Source of the DNA: Christensenella sp. UBA1431
GTDB lineage: Bacteria > Bacillota > Clostridia > Christensenellales > UBA1431
Direction of reading: 5' to 3'
DNA: 5,713 nt
Assembly (NCBI GenBank): GCA_002329665.1
Contig: DCTV01000035.1
Span: forward strand, 1-5,713
The translations under genes were made by a program, and so were the position numbers. This document shows positions 1 to 5,713 of this stretch, one piece after another. The stretch's first letter is position 1. Every line of letters begins with the position of its first letter. The notes under the pieces were generated by a model. That model saw nothing but the letters and a program-made list of their open reading frames with translations, searched no databases and had not been told where the DNA came from.

Positions 1-2053
1 CCATGCCCGTGCCGATGATCGGCGTCTCGGTCCTAAGCAGCGGCACCGCCTGGCGCTGCATGTTGGACCCCATCAGCGCACGGTTGGCGTCGTCGTTCTC
101 CAGGAAAGGAATCATGGCCGTAGCCACCGACACGAGCTGCTTGGGGGAAACGTCCATGAATTCCATCTTCTCCCGCGGCGCTTCCACTATCCTGTCGAGC
201 ACGCGGCAGGAAACACGTTCGTGCAGGAAATATCCGTTTTCGTCCAGGGGCTCGTTGCCCTGCGCGACGAGATATTCGTCCTCCTCGTCGGCGGTGAGAT
301 ACACGATCTCGTCGGTGACGACCTTGTTCTTCTGGTCCACACGGCGGTAAGGGGACTCGATGAATCCGTAATCATTGACGCGCGCGTATGTCGACAGCGA
401 GCCGATCAGGCCGATATTGGGGCCCTCGGGCGTTTCTATGGGACACATTCGCCCGTAGTGGGAATAGTGGACATCTCGCACTTCGAAGCTGGCGCGCTCC
501 CGGTTCAGGCCTCCCGGTCCCAGCGCGCTCAGCCTGCGCTTATGCGTAAGCTCGGCCAGCGGATTGGTCTGGTCCATGAACTGCGAGAGCTGCGAAGAGC
601 CGAAAAATTCCTTTATCGCCGCCGAAACGGGGCGGATATTAATAAGGTTGGAAGGCGTCGCGACATCCATATCCTGAATGGACATGCGTTCGCGCACAAC
701 CCGCTCGAGCCTTGAAAAGCCGACCCGTATCTGGTTCTGCAGCAGTTCGCCCACCGAACGCAGCCGGCGGTTGCCCAGGTGGTCTATGTCGTCTGTTCGC
801 CCGATCCCGTAGTTCAGGCCTATCGCGTAGTTTACCGAAGCGATGATGTCGTCCTTATACAGATACCGCGGTATCAGCCGGTCGATATTCTCTGCTACGG
901 CGGCGCGCACGGCGCTCACGTCCGTCTCGTCGACGTCTTCGAGGATCGTTCGCAGCGTGGGCAGGTGCACCCGCTCGTTCAAGCCCACCGTCTTCGGGTC
1001 GAAGGGCAGAAACCCTGCGGCGTCCACGAAATTGTTGCCGCGCACCTTGATTGGCCGGCTCTCCGCTTCCACCGTCACTTCGTTGATGCCCGCGTTCTGG
1101 ATCTCCAGCGCCGTCTGCCGGTCTATTACGTGGCCTTTTCTCGCCAGTTTTTTCTTGGGGTTCAGGGGATGGTCGATGTTCTGCGCGCTCACGCAGCCCG
1201 TGATGCGCGAAGCGATGGCCAGCTTCTTATTGAACTTGTAGCGGCCCACCCGCGCAAGGTCGTAACGCCGGGGGTCGAAAAAGAGGGAGTTCAACAGCAT
1301 GCGCGCGCCGTCCACCGTCGGCGGTTCGCCCGGGCGCAGCCGTTTGTAGACCTCGATAAGCCCTTCTTCCTCGCTTTTCGCCCCGTCCTTGGCGATGGTC
1401 GCGTGCACCACTTCGTTTTCGCCCAGCGCGGACTGAATGTCCTCGTCGCTGCCCAGCCCTAGGGCGCGCAGCAATACGGTTATCGGGAGCTTTCGCGTCC
1501 GGTCCACGCGCACGTACATGCAGTCGTTGGAGTCCATTTCGTACTCGAGCCACGCGCCCCGGTTCGGGATGAGCGTGGCGGAATACAGCTCCTTCTCGTT
1601 CTTGTCTAGCTGTTTTGCATAATAGACGCCCGGCGAACGCACGAGCTGGCTCACGATGACGCGCTCGGCGCCGTTGATGATGAACGTGCCGTTCTCCGTC
1701 ATAAGGGGGAAGTCCCCCATGAACACTTCCTGCTCTTTCACCTCGCCCGTTTCGCGGTTTATCAGCCTGACGACAACTTTAAGGGGCGCGGAATAGTTGA
1801 CGTCGCGCTCCTTACATTCTTCCACAGTGTATTTCGGACTTTCGTCCATCCTGTAGTCCACGAATTCCAGTACAAGGTTTTCGGAATAGTCGGTTATGGG
1901 AGAAACATCGTTCAGTACCTCGCGGAGGCCTTCTTTGAGAAATCTCTGATATGAATTCTTCTGAACTTCAATGAGATCGGGCATTTCCAGTACTTCTTTG
2001 ATCCGAGAAAAACTTATGCGCTTTCGCTTACCCAACTGCACTTCATGAACCAT
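1..2053 (-). CDS. rpoB: DNA-directed RNA polymerase subunit beta, N-terminal 684 residues (partial)
   Basis: This encodes the beta subunit of RNA polymerase, which forms much of the active-site cleft and the rifampicin pocket. The frame is open from ATG at 2053 to the left edge and covers a little over half of a typical Firmicute RpoB. Visible landmarks are [16 protein letters not shown] (about residues 126-141), [18 protein letters not shown] (about 415-435), the rifampicin region (about 485-511, with [17 protein letters not shown] and [13 protein letters not shown]) and [13 protein letters not shown] (about 537-550). Positions equivalent to E. coli Q513, D516, H526 and S531 are all wild type (D516 is D494 here), so the enzyme should be rifampicin-sensitive. 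The start is fixed because an in-frame TGA lies 9 nt upstream. AGGAG at 2072-2068 is 14 nt from the ATG, and AGGG at 2060-2057 is only 3 nt away, so the ribosome site is not ideally spaced. No rplL lies directly upstream; the gene has its own promoter. The Firmicute assignment rests on remembered family sequences. Confidence 0.98.
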   Translation of the reverse strand, partial: MVHEVQLGKRKRISFSRIKEVLEMPDLIEVQKNSYQRFLKEGLREVLNDVSPITDYSENLVLEFVDYRMDESPKYTVEECKERDVNYSAPLKVVVRLINRETGEVKEQEVFMGDFPLMTENGTFIINGAERVIVSQLVRSPGVYYAKQLDKNEKELYSATLIPNRGAWLEYEMDSNDCMYVRVDRTRKLPITVLLRALGLGSDEDIQSALGENEVVHATIAKDGAKSEEEGLIEVYKRLRPGEPPTVDGARMLLNSLFFDPRRYDLARVGRYKFNKKLAIASRITGCVSAQNIDHPLNPKKKLARKGHVIDRQTALEIQNAGINEVTVEAESRPIKVRGNNFVDAAGFLPFDPKTVGLNERVHLPTLRTILEDVDETDVSAVRAAVAENIDRLIPRYLYKDDIIASVNYAIGLNYGIGRTDDIDHLGNRRLRSVGELLQNQIRVGFSRLERVVRERMSIQDMDVATPSNLINIRPVSAAIKEFFGSSQLSQFMDQTNPLAELTHKRRLSALGPGGLNRERASFEVRDVHYSHYGRMCPIETPEGPNIGLIGSLSTYARVNDYGFIESPYRRVDQKNKVVTDEIVYLTADEEDEYLVAQGNEPLDENGYFLHERVSCRVLDRIVEAPREKMEFMDVSPKQLVSVATAMIPFLENDDANRALMGSNMQRQAVPLLRTETPIIGTGM

Positions 2054-2230
2054 ATACCCTGCTCACACTCCTAACACACAGGTGTCGATTTACACCCAGC
2101 GGATCCACCCAAAAACGTTTTCCCTTAATTGTTCCCTTCTTACGGAAAATTTATTCCATGATCTGGGAAAAGTGCGGTTATTAACGGTTCCGATCCTAGG
2201 GATTGCGCGCAAATGTACATACATATGCAG
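2054..2230 (-). promoter_or_regulatory. rpoB 5' leader, about 175 nt
   Basis: This is the inferred untranslated leader between the predicted rpoB transcription start (near 2230) and the ATG at 2053. It contains a small hairpin just upstream of the ribosome site: GGTGT (2096-2092) pairs with ACACC (2085-2081) around a 6-nt loop. A second possible stem pairs TTTTCCC (2171-2165) with GGGAAAA (2124-2118) and encloses a GGAA/TTCC hairpin (2157-2154 with 2147-2144). AAGGGAA occurs twice, at 2138-2132 and 2126-2120. I do not recognise a known riboswitch, T-box or L10-type leader. No hairpin here is followed by a T-run, so attenuation is not obvious. Confidence 0.5.
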
Positions 2231-2236
2231 TTTAGT

Positions 2237-2265
2237 ATTGTACCATGCGCTTCAAGATATGTCAA
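2237..2265 (-). promoter_or_regulatory. rpoB promoter, sigma-A type with extended -10
   Basis: On the minus strand the -35 is TTGACA (2265-2260, a perfect match), followed by 17 nt and then TACAAT (2242-2237, five of six). TGG directly precedes the -10 and gives the TGn extended -10. Transcription should start near 2230. Spacing and consensus are nearly ideal, which fits a highly expressed essential gene that needs its own promoter because the preceding gene ends in a terminator. This is a sequence match only; no start site has been measured. Confidence 0.85.
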
Positions 2266-2395
2266 TACATTATTGGCCAGACAGGGCTGCATTGAATCCG
2301 CTGCCTCCAACCGATAAACAAGCAGCAGGCTGTCACCGGTTCTCCGGCCGGTTGCGATCGGCGCCGTTTTCCGACCCGCCGGGGATGAAAACAAA
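2266..2395 (-). other. spacer between the PIN/TRAM terminator and the rpoB promoter, no supported gene
   Basis: About 130 bp with no gene I can support. It is G+C-rich near the terminator and becomes A+T-rich towards the rpoB promoter. It contains a hairpin in which ACCGG (2352-2348) pairs with CCGGT (2339-2335) around an 8-nt loop. A longer interrupted inverted repeat joins GACAG-CTGC (2334-2325) with GCAG-CTGTC (2290-2280). A TTG-initiated reading frame of 84 codons (2394-2140) crosses the spacer and the promoter, but it is probably not a gene; see findings. Confidence 0.4.
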
Positions 2396-2451
2396 AAACG
2401 ACCTCCTTGCGCGGACGCCTCGATCCGACGCCCGCGCTTCGGTGCCCGTTC
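2396..2451 (-). terminator. probable intrinsic terminator after the PIN/TRAM gene
   Basis: It lies 4-5 nt beyond the TGA of the PIN/TRAM gene. The core stem pairs 2437-2427 with 2419-2409 (11 bp, two of them G-T wobbles, G+C-rich) around a 7-nt loop. An imperfect lower stem can pair AACG (2450-2447) with CGTT (2400-2397), plus CC/GG at 2442-2441 and 2406-2405. With this lower stem formed, the T-rich tract (2398-2388, one G interruption) directly follows the structure. Without it, the T-run begins 10 nt after the core stem, so efficiency is uncertain. Confidence 0.6.
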
Positions 2452-2454
2452 GCG

Positions 2455-3561
2455 TCATTTGAGCTTAGCAAATATCATCCGCCCCGCCGCTGTCTGGAGC
2501 ACGCTGGTGACCACCACGGGGCACTCCTCACCGATGAACCGCTTCCCGCCCTCGACGACGATCATCGTGCCGTCGTCGAGATAAGCGACTCCCTGTCCGC
2601 TTTCCTTGCCGTCCTTGACGATATACGCCTGCATCTCCTCGCCCGGAAGCAGCACCGGCTTCACGGCGTTGGCGAGTTCGTTGATGTTGAATACGGTCAC
2701 GTTCTGGACTTCGGCCACCTTGTTCAGGTTGTAGTCGTTGGTCACCACGACGCCGGACATCTCCTGCGCGACCCTCAGAAGCTTGCTGTCCACTTCGTTG
2801 AGGTCGTCATAGTCCTTTTCCACGATACGCACCGGCGTGTCCAGTTCCTTGCGGATGCGGTTGAGGACGTCGAGCCCCCGCCGCCCGCGGTTGCGCTTCA
2901 GCGTATCCGGCGAGTCGGCGATGTGCCTGAGTTCCTGCAAAACGAACCCGGGTATGATCAGCGCGCCCTCGATAAAACCGGATTTGCAGATATCGAAGAT
3001 CCGGCCGTCTATGATGACGCTGGTGTCCAGTACCTTCGGCTTCGCTACGATAACGTCCTTGTCCTTACCGGTACGCCGTTCCGCGCGTTCTTCCTTCGAC
3101 ATTCGCCTGAAGAGGCCAGCCGCAAGGATGTCCGAACGCCGCTTAATCGCAAAAGACCAGCCCAGCACAGAGAACCCCACGTACGTGAGCACAGAGAGCA
3201 CGCCGGATATGATCGGTATCGGTATCTGGTTTATCAGCTGCGACACCAGAAAGGAAATAATAAGGCCGGTTATAAGGCCGATCGTCCCGTAGACGACATC
3301 GGTGATCGGTATCTCATAGAGCTTTTTCTCGATCCACTTGTAAGCATGCACGACGCACCTGATGATGGCGGACGAAGCGATGAACATGAGTATGCCGCCT
3401 ATGACCGCGCTCGCGATATAGATAACCAATAAAATATTGGGGTCCCATTCGGTTCGGATATGAATATTGAATGAATGCAATAATAACAGAATAAGAAAAA
3501 CGATGCCGGGGCCGATTCCCAGCCCCAAAAACGCAATAAAAAAACGCGCGAACTTCCTCAT
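2455..3561 (-). CDS. yacL: PIN/TRAM domain membrane protein, YacL type (putative RNase)
   Basis: A 368-residue protein of the YacL-like PIN/TRAM family, whose members are predicted membrane-anchored nucleases with no well-established substrate. Four hydrophobic segments fall at about residues 7-29, 43-65, 89-109 and 113-138, followed by a basic cytoplasmic linker (140-170). The PIN domain (about 175-295) has the expected acidic residues: D179 in VLDTSVIIDGR, E210 in FVLQELR, D258 in NEVDSKLL and D276 in VVTNDYNLN. A C-terminal TRAM domain (about 302-362) is a likely RNA-binding beta barrel. ATG at 3561 was chosen because AAGGAGGTG (3578-3570) lies just upstream and because it places the first membrane helix at the N-terminus. 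A TTG at 3618 in the same frame would add 19 unlikely residues. The length is normal for the family. It lies 99 nt downstream of carD with no convincing promoter or terminator between, so co-transcription is likely. The enzymatic role is inferred from the domain. Confidence 0.93.
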   Translation of the reverse strand: MRKFARFFIAFLGLGIGPGIVFLILLLLHSFNIHIRTEWDPNILLVIYIASAVIGGILMFIASSAIIRCVVHAYKWIEKKLYEIPITDVVYGTIGLITGLIISFLVSQLINQIPIPIISGVLSVLTYVGFSVLGWSFAIKRRSDILAAGLFRRMSKEERAERRTGKDKDVIVAKPKVLDTSVIIDGRIFDICKSGFIEGALIIPGFVLQELRHIADSPDTLKRNRGRRGLDVLNRIRKELDTPVRIVEKDYDDLNEVDSKLLRVAQEMSGVVVTNDYNLNKVAEVQNVTVFNINELANAVKPVLLPGEEMQAYIVKDGKESGQGVAYLDDGTMIVVEGGKRFIGEECPVVVTSVLQTAAGRMIFAKLK

Positions 3562-3569
3562 CGCATTTT

Positions 3570-3578
3570 CACCTCCTT
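3570..3578 (-). promoter_or_regulatory. Shine-Dalgarno site of the PIN/TRAM gene
   Basis: AAGGAGGTG on the minus strand is an almost complete match to the anti-Shine-Dalgarno sequence. Ten nt separate its GGAGG core from the in-frame ATG at 3561. A second ATG at 3566, only 5 nt from the core, opens a two-codon frame (ATG CGA TGA) whose stop overlaps the real start. The site decides the start of the PIN/TRAM protein against the upstream TTG. Confidence 0.85.
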
Positions 3579-3660
3579 CCCCGGAATTCTCCAATACATT
3601 AGAGTGCACGCAGCACAAAAAGTTCCAATTGACGGGAAAAAATTTACGCAGTTTGCCGCG

Positions 3661-4134
3661 TCATATGGCTTTATCGATCAATTGCCGTATTTCCTCCTCC
3701 TCCTTTTCGCTCGAAAGCACCATCTCACTTATAAGGATGAGCTTTGCGTTGTTGAACATTTTGCGCTCTCCCGAAGACAGGCCTTTTTCCTTTTCGCGCG
3801 CGGCAAGCGTACGCACGACGTCAGCCACTTCGAAGATGTCGCCGGTCTTCATCTTTTCGAGGTTCTCGCGATATCGCCTGTTCCAGTTGTCGGATTCCAC
3901 GTCGACATGGTCATGCAGCATCCTGATCACTTCTTCGCAGGCTTCGTTTTCAACGATGTTCCTCATTCCAGCTTCTTCGACCTTTTGAACGGGTACCAAT
4001 ACCTTTATTCCGCCCACAGCAAAGCGCAGGATATAATACTGGTGGGTCTCCCCCAGGATCTCCCGTTCTTCGATTGCCTCGATCATGCCGGCGCCGTGCA
4101 TTGGGTACACGATCTTGTCGCCAATGCTATACAT
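3661..4134 (-). CDS. carD: CarD family transcriptional regulator (CarD/CdnL)
   Basis: A 157-residue protein that aligns along its whole length with CarD/CdnL. These proteins bind RNA polymerase through the beta lobe and stabilise the open promoter complex at housekeeping (often rRNA) promoters. The N-terminal RNA-polymerase-interaction domain (about 1-60) begins MYSIGDKIVYPMHGAG. The C-terminal helical, DNA-contacting domain contains SDNWNRRYRENLEKMKTGD (81-99). W84 corresponds to the tryptophan of M. tuberculosis CarD (W85) that wedges into the upstream edge of the bubble. GLSSGERKM (118-126) matches the conserved GLSxGEkrM. ATG at 4134 is chosen because GAGAGGGG (4150-4143) lies 8 nt upstream and because family members start here. 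A TTG at 4167 would add 11 residues without a ribosome site. It is first in a probable carD-PIN/TRAM unit. The subunit it should bind, RpoB, is encoded nearby on the same strand. Confidence 0.95.
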   Translation of the reverse strand: MYSIGDKIVYPMHGAGMIEAIEEREILGETHQYYILRFAVGGIKVLVPVQKVEEAGMRNIVENEACEEVIRMLHDHVDVESDNWNRRYRENLEKMKTGDIFEVADVVRTLAAREKEKGLSSGERKMFNNAKLILISEMVLSSEKEEEEIRQLIDKAI

Positions 4135-4183
4135 CCACTTCGCCCCTCTCACGATCTCCGACTTCAACCAACACTTTGATTCA

Positions 4184-4213
4184 ACTATACACCGAAAACC
4201 GCCCCGTTGTCAA
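4184..4213 (-). promoter_or_regulatory. carD promoter, sigma-A type
   Basis: On the minus strand there is TTGACA (4213-4208, perfect), an 18-nt spacer and TATAGT (4189-4184, five of six). The predicted start near 4177 gives a leader of about 40 nt before the ATG at 4134. The -35 lies inside a 13-bp dyad that also covers the -35 of the divergent gene. It probably drives carD and the PIN/TRAM gene together. Confidence 0.7.
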
Positions 4214-4216
4214 CCG
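4204..4216. repeat. 13-bp dyad, left copy, over the carD -35
   Basis: CCGTTGTCAACCG is an interrupted palindrome with five of six symmetric pairs around a central T. It contains the whole -35 box of the leftward carD promoter. Eleven bases (4204-4214) are the exact reverse complement of 4281-4291 in the right copy. The centres of the two copies are 75 bp apart. Confidence 0.55.
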
Positions 4217-4278
4217 AACCTGGGCGCCGCGCGGGCGCACAAGCTCCCGAATACGCCCGTTTTGGCCCGAATCATACG

Positions 4279-4291
4279 CCGTTGACAACGG
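4279..4291. repeat. 13-bp dyad, right copy, over the -35 of the small gene
   Basis: CCGTTGACAACGG is a perfect interrupted palindrome, 6+1+6. It contains the whole TTGACA of the rightward promoter. A dyad placed exactly on a -35 is a common operator arrangement, and the left copy sits the same way on the divergent carD promoter. No binding protein can be named from the sequence. Confidence 0.55.
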
Positions 4292-4310
4292 ATGTAATCG
4301 ACAATATAAT
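4282..4310 (+). promoter_or_regulatory. promoter of the 131-residue protein, perfect consensus
   Basis: TTGACA (4282-4287), exactly 17 nt, then TATAAT (4305-4310): a perfect match to the sigma-A/sigma-70 consensus. The predicted start near 4317 gives a leader of about 32 nt before the TTG at 4349. A full-consensus promoter on a small unknown gene suggests strong expression, or strong expression held down by a repressor at the dyad 4279-4291. Confidence 0.88.
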
Positions 4311-4336
4311 GGAACCACGGATTTAACTAATAGCTG

Positions 4337-4343
4337 GGGGGAG
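4337..4343 (+). promoter_or_regulatory. Shine-Dalgarno site selecting a TTG start
   Basis: GGGGGAG lies 5 nt before the TTG at 4349. An in-frame TAG at 4331-4333 closes the frame upstream, and the next in-frame methionine is M12, without a ribosome site of its own. This site therefore decides the TTG start. Confidence 0.75.
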
Positions 4344-4348
4344 CCGCG

Positions 4349-4744
4349 TTGAAGGATATACTCGCCCAAGATTTTCAAAACATGGTCCAGGAATTGCTCA
4401 TCCGAAACCGCAGCCTGCTGGATACGCTCACCAAGTTCCAGGATTCGGGTTCCCGGGTGAACCGCGCCCTCATCAAGGCGGCAACGCACTGCGGATGCAT
4501 CCGGATCGAAGCCTCCAAACAGGAGTATCCCATCGACAAGGACGTCGAATCCATACACGAAACGCTGGACACGCATGTCCGCGGCAAGCTGTGCACGCAC
4601 TGCCGCAACATCATCGAGCAGGAACTGGGCACCCACCTGTTTTATCTCACGTCGATATGCAACACGCTGGACATGAGCCTGTACGACGTGATCCTCAGGG
4701 AGCAGGAAAGGATGAACACGCTGGGCAAGTTCTGCATGCGATAA
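4349..4744 (+). CDS. conserved small cysteine-containing protein of unknown function
   Basis: A soluble protein of 131 residues with no signal peptide or membrane segment. I recall similar proteins of about 130 residues in Clostridia near radA or carD, sometimes labelled DUF1573, but I cannot confirm the family and no function is established. The N-terminal half looks helical (FQNMVQELLIRNRSLLDTLTKF, 9-30) and is followed by RVNRALIKAATHCGC (36-50). C48-G-C50 and C82-T-H-C85 form two close cysteine pairs that could jointly bind zinc or another metal or form redox pairs; C104 and C129 are extra. The C-terminal part (93-127) is again helical. It starts at TTG with a good ribosome site, has a perfect consensus promoter and is closed by a strong terminator, so it is a single-gene unit. 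It runs against carD and radA. That it is a real gene is well supported; any role in transcription or DNA repair would be a guess from its neighbours. Confidence 0.9.
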   Translation: MKDILAQDFQNMVQELLIRNRSLLDTLTKFQDSGSRVNRALIKAATHCGCIRIEASKQEYPIDKDVESIHETLDTHVRGKLCTHCRNIIEQELGTHLFYLTSICNTLDMSLYDVILREQERMNTLGKFCMR

Positions 4745-4768
4745 GGCCTGAGACCGAACCCTGCATTC

Positions 4769-4797
4769 AAAAAGCTGTGCCGCCGGCACAGCTTTTT
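4769..4797. terminator. bidirectional intrinsic terminator
   Basis: A perfect hairpin pairs 4769-4781 with 4785-4797 (13 bp; core GCTGTGCC with GGCACAGC) around a 3-nt loop. It is flanked by five A on the left and five T on the right, so it reads as stem plus T-run on either strand. It ends the plus-strand small gene (stop at 4744) and the minus-strand radA (stop at 4869). About 70 nt between radA and the hairpin carry two small extra hairpins on the minus strand: GGCGC/GCGCC, and GGCT/AGCC with a TTCG loop. Confidence 0.92.
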
Positions 4798-4868
4798 CTC
4801 ATACATGCGCTTGGCTCGAAAGCCTTTTCGTATTTGCCCCGACGGCGCTCCCGGCGCCTTCCTTCGAT

Positions 4869-5713
4869 TCAGAACAGGGCGTCGAGCGCGTCCCGCACCG
4901 TCTTCACGCCGGTGAACGACAGCCCGTCGGGGACGATCAGCGCCTTGCGCGCGGCGCGCGGTCCGACCACGCTGCGAAACCCGTGCTTGTGGCACTCGGC
5001 AAGGCGTTTGTCCAGGTTGGCCACGGCGCGGACCTCGCCCGTGAGGCCCACTTCCCCGATCGCCGCCACATCGGCACGAAGCGCCCGGTTGCCGTGCGCC
5101 GACGCGACCGCGGCGATAAGGCCGAGGTCCGCGGCCGTCTCGACGATCCTGAGGCCGCCGGCAACGTTCACGTACACGTCCTTGTCGTGCAGGCCGAGCC
5201 CGGCCTTTTTTTCGAGCACGGCCAGCAGCATCACCGCGCGGCCGTAGTCGATGCCGGTGCTCATACGGCGCGGCATGCCGAACGCCGTCGGGCTTACCAG
5301 CGCCTGGACCTCCACCAGCACCGGCCGGGTCCCTTCCATCGTACAGACCACCGCCGACCCGGGCGCGTCGGGCCTCCCGCCCGAAAGGAACAACTCGGAG
5401 GGGTTGCCGACCTGACGCATGCCTTCGCTCACCATCTCGAAGATGCCGATCTCGTTGGTCGACCCGAACCGGTTCTTCGCCGCCCGGAGTATGCGGTAGG
5501 CGTTGTGGTGCTCGCCTTCGAAATAGAGCACGGTGTCCACCATGTGCTCCACAACGCGCGGTCCGGCGATCGCGCCTTCCTTTGTCACATGGCCGATGAT
5601 GAACACTGCCGCGCCGCTCGTTTTCGCCTCACGGGTCAGCTGCGCGGCACACTCCTTGATCTGGGAGAGACTGCCCGCCGCGGGGCCCAGCCGAGAGGAG
5701 TACATCGTCTGTA
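4869..5713 (-). CDS. radA: DNA repair protein RadA (Sms), C-terminal 280 residues (partial)
   Basis: RadA/Sms is a RecA-like, hexameric DNA-dependent ATPase that promotes branch migration and strand processing in homologous recombination. The right edge cuts the gene, so the N-terminal zinc finger and Walker A are missing. The first visible residues, QTMYS, are the end of the Walker B stretch (usually DSIQT). Next come GSLSQIKECAAQLTREAK, VFIIGHVTKEG and the RadA hallmark KNRFG (5477-5463, in RAAKNRFGSTNEIGIFEM). The C-terminal Lon-protease-like domain covers roughly the last 110 residues, with DVYVNVAGGLRI and IGEVGLTGEVRAV. The C-terminus and TGA at 4871-4869 are intact. The gene is followed by the shared terminator. 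In Bacillus radA is followed by disA; here it faces the opposing small gene instead. About 455 residues would be usual for the whole protein. Confidence 0.97.
   Translation of the reverse strand, partial: QTMYSSRLGPAAGSLSQIKECAAQLTREAKTSGAAVFIIGHVTKEGAIAGPRVVEHMVDTVLYFEGEHHNAYRILRAAKNRFGSTNEIGIFEMVSEGMRQVGNPSELFLSGGRPDAPGSAVVCTMEGTRPVLVEVQALVSPTAFGMPRRMSTGIDYGRAVMLLAVLEKKAGLGLHDKDVYVNVAGGLRIVETAADLGLIAAVASAHGNRALRADVAAIGEVGLTGEVRAVANLDKRLAECHKHGFRSVVGPRAARKALIVPDGLSFTGVKTVRDALDALF

Noticed and set aside
221..1462. Plus-strand open frames opposite rpoB (221-715 and 779-1462)
   Set aside because: They are antisense shadows of the rpoB coding sequence, low in plausible protein character, and the minus strand gives an unmistakable RpoB.
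2407..3432. Long plus-strand open frame of about 340 codons opposite the PIN/TRAM gene
   Set aside because: It is a shadow of a strongly supported gene in G+C-rich codons. Its product has no recognisable domain and no clear ribosome site.
3592..3601. TAATGTATTG shared with the rpoB promoter region (2272-2263), both on the minus strand
   Set aside because: It is a single 10-base match. In one place it overlaps a -35 and in the other no -10 follows, so chance is the simplest explanation.
3562..3660. Separate promoter or terminator between carD and the PIN/TRAM gene
   Set aside because: A T-run (minus strand, near 3641) follows only a weak 4-bp ACGC/GCGT stem. The best promoter-like pair is TTGGAA with TCTAAT at a 19-nt spacer, too poor to call.
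4135..4167. Longer carD start at TTG 4167
   Set aside because: It adds 11 residues absent from CarD proteins and has no ribosome site, whereas ATG 4134 has GAGAGGGG at 8 nt.
4181..4789. Minus-strand open frame opposite the 131-residue protein
   Set aside because: It would overlap the perfect promoter, the dyads and the terminator. The plus-strand gene has a full set of expression signals, and this frame has none.
1..5713. CRISPR array, transposon ends, tRNA or phage signals
   Set aside because: I saw no regular spaced repeats, transposase or integrase frames, tRNA-like cloverleaf or flanking duplications.

Overview
The window is a stretch of bacterial core genome. The protein sequences point to a Gram-positive, Clostridia-like Firmicute with fairly high G+C. 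The RpoB segment closely resembles Firmicute RpoB (for example [40 protein letters not shown]). CarD and a membrane-anchored PIN/TRAM protein sit side by side, as they often do in Clostridia. Ribosome-binding sites are strong and G-rich, and promoters are close to the sigma-A consensus. I see no mobile element, CRISPR array, tRNA or rRNA.

Layout, left to right. (1) 1-2053, minus: the first 684 codons of rpoB, cut by the left edge. (2) 2054-2454: a 401-bp regulatory interval. In the minus direction it holds a terminator for the upstream gene, a near-consensus extended -10 promoter and a leader of about 175 nt in front of rpoB. (3) 2455-3561, minus: a PIN/TRAM protein of the YacL type with four predicted membrane helices. 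(4) 3661-4134, minus: carD. (5) 4135-4348: a divergent promoter region. Each -35 box lies inside a copy of a 13-bp dyad. (6) 4349-4744, plus: a 131-residue cysteine-containing protein of unknown function, starting at TTG. (7) 4769-4797: a perfect 13-bp hairpin that can terminate transcription from both sides. (8) 4869-5713, minus: the C-terminal 280 residues of radA, cut by the right edge.

How the genes relate. carD and the PIN/TRAM gene probably form one transcription unit from the promoter at 4184-4213. rpoB has its own promoter and is not directly preceded by rplJ-rplL, unlike the textbook order. CarD acts by binding the beta subunit encoded by rpoB, so a regulator and its direct target lie close together, with one gene between. 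radA ends towards the plus-strand small gene and shares its terminator.

The most interesting items are the paired dyads on the two divergent -35 boxes, the uncharacterised cysteine protein, and the unusual placement of rpoB. Nothing here is clearly a new system; most of the window is housekeeping sequence.
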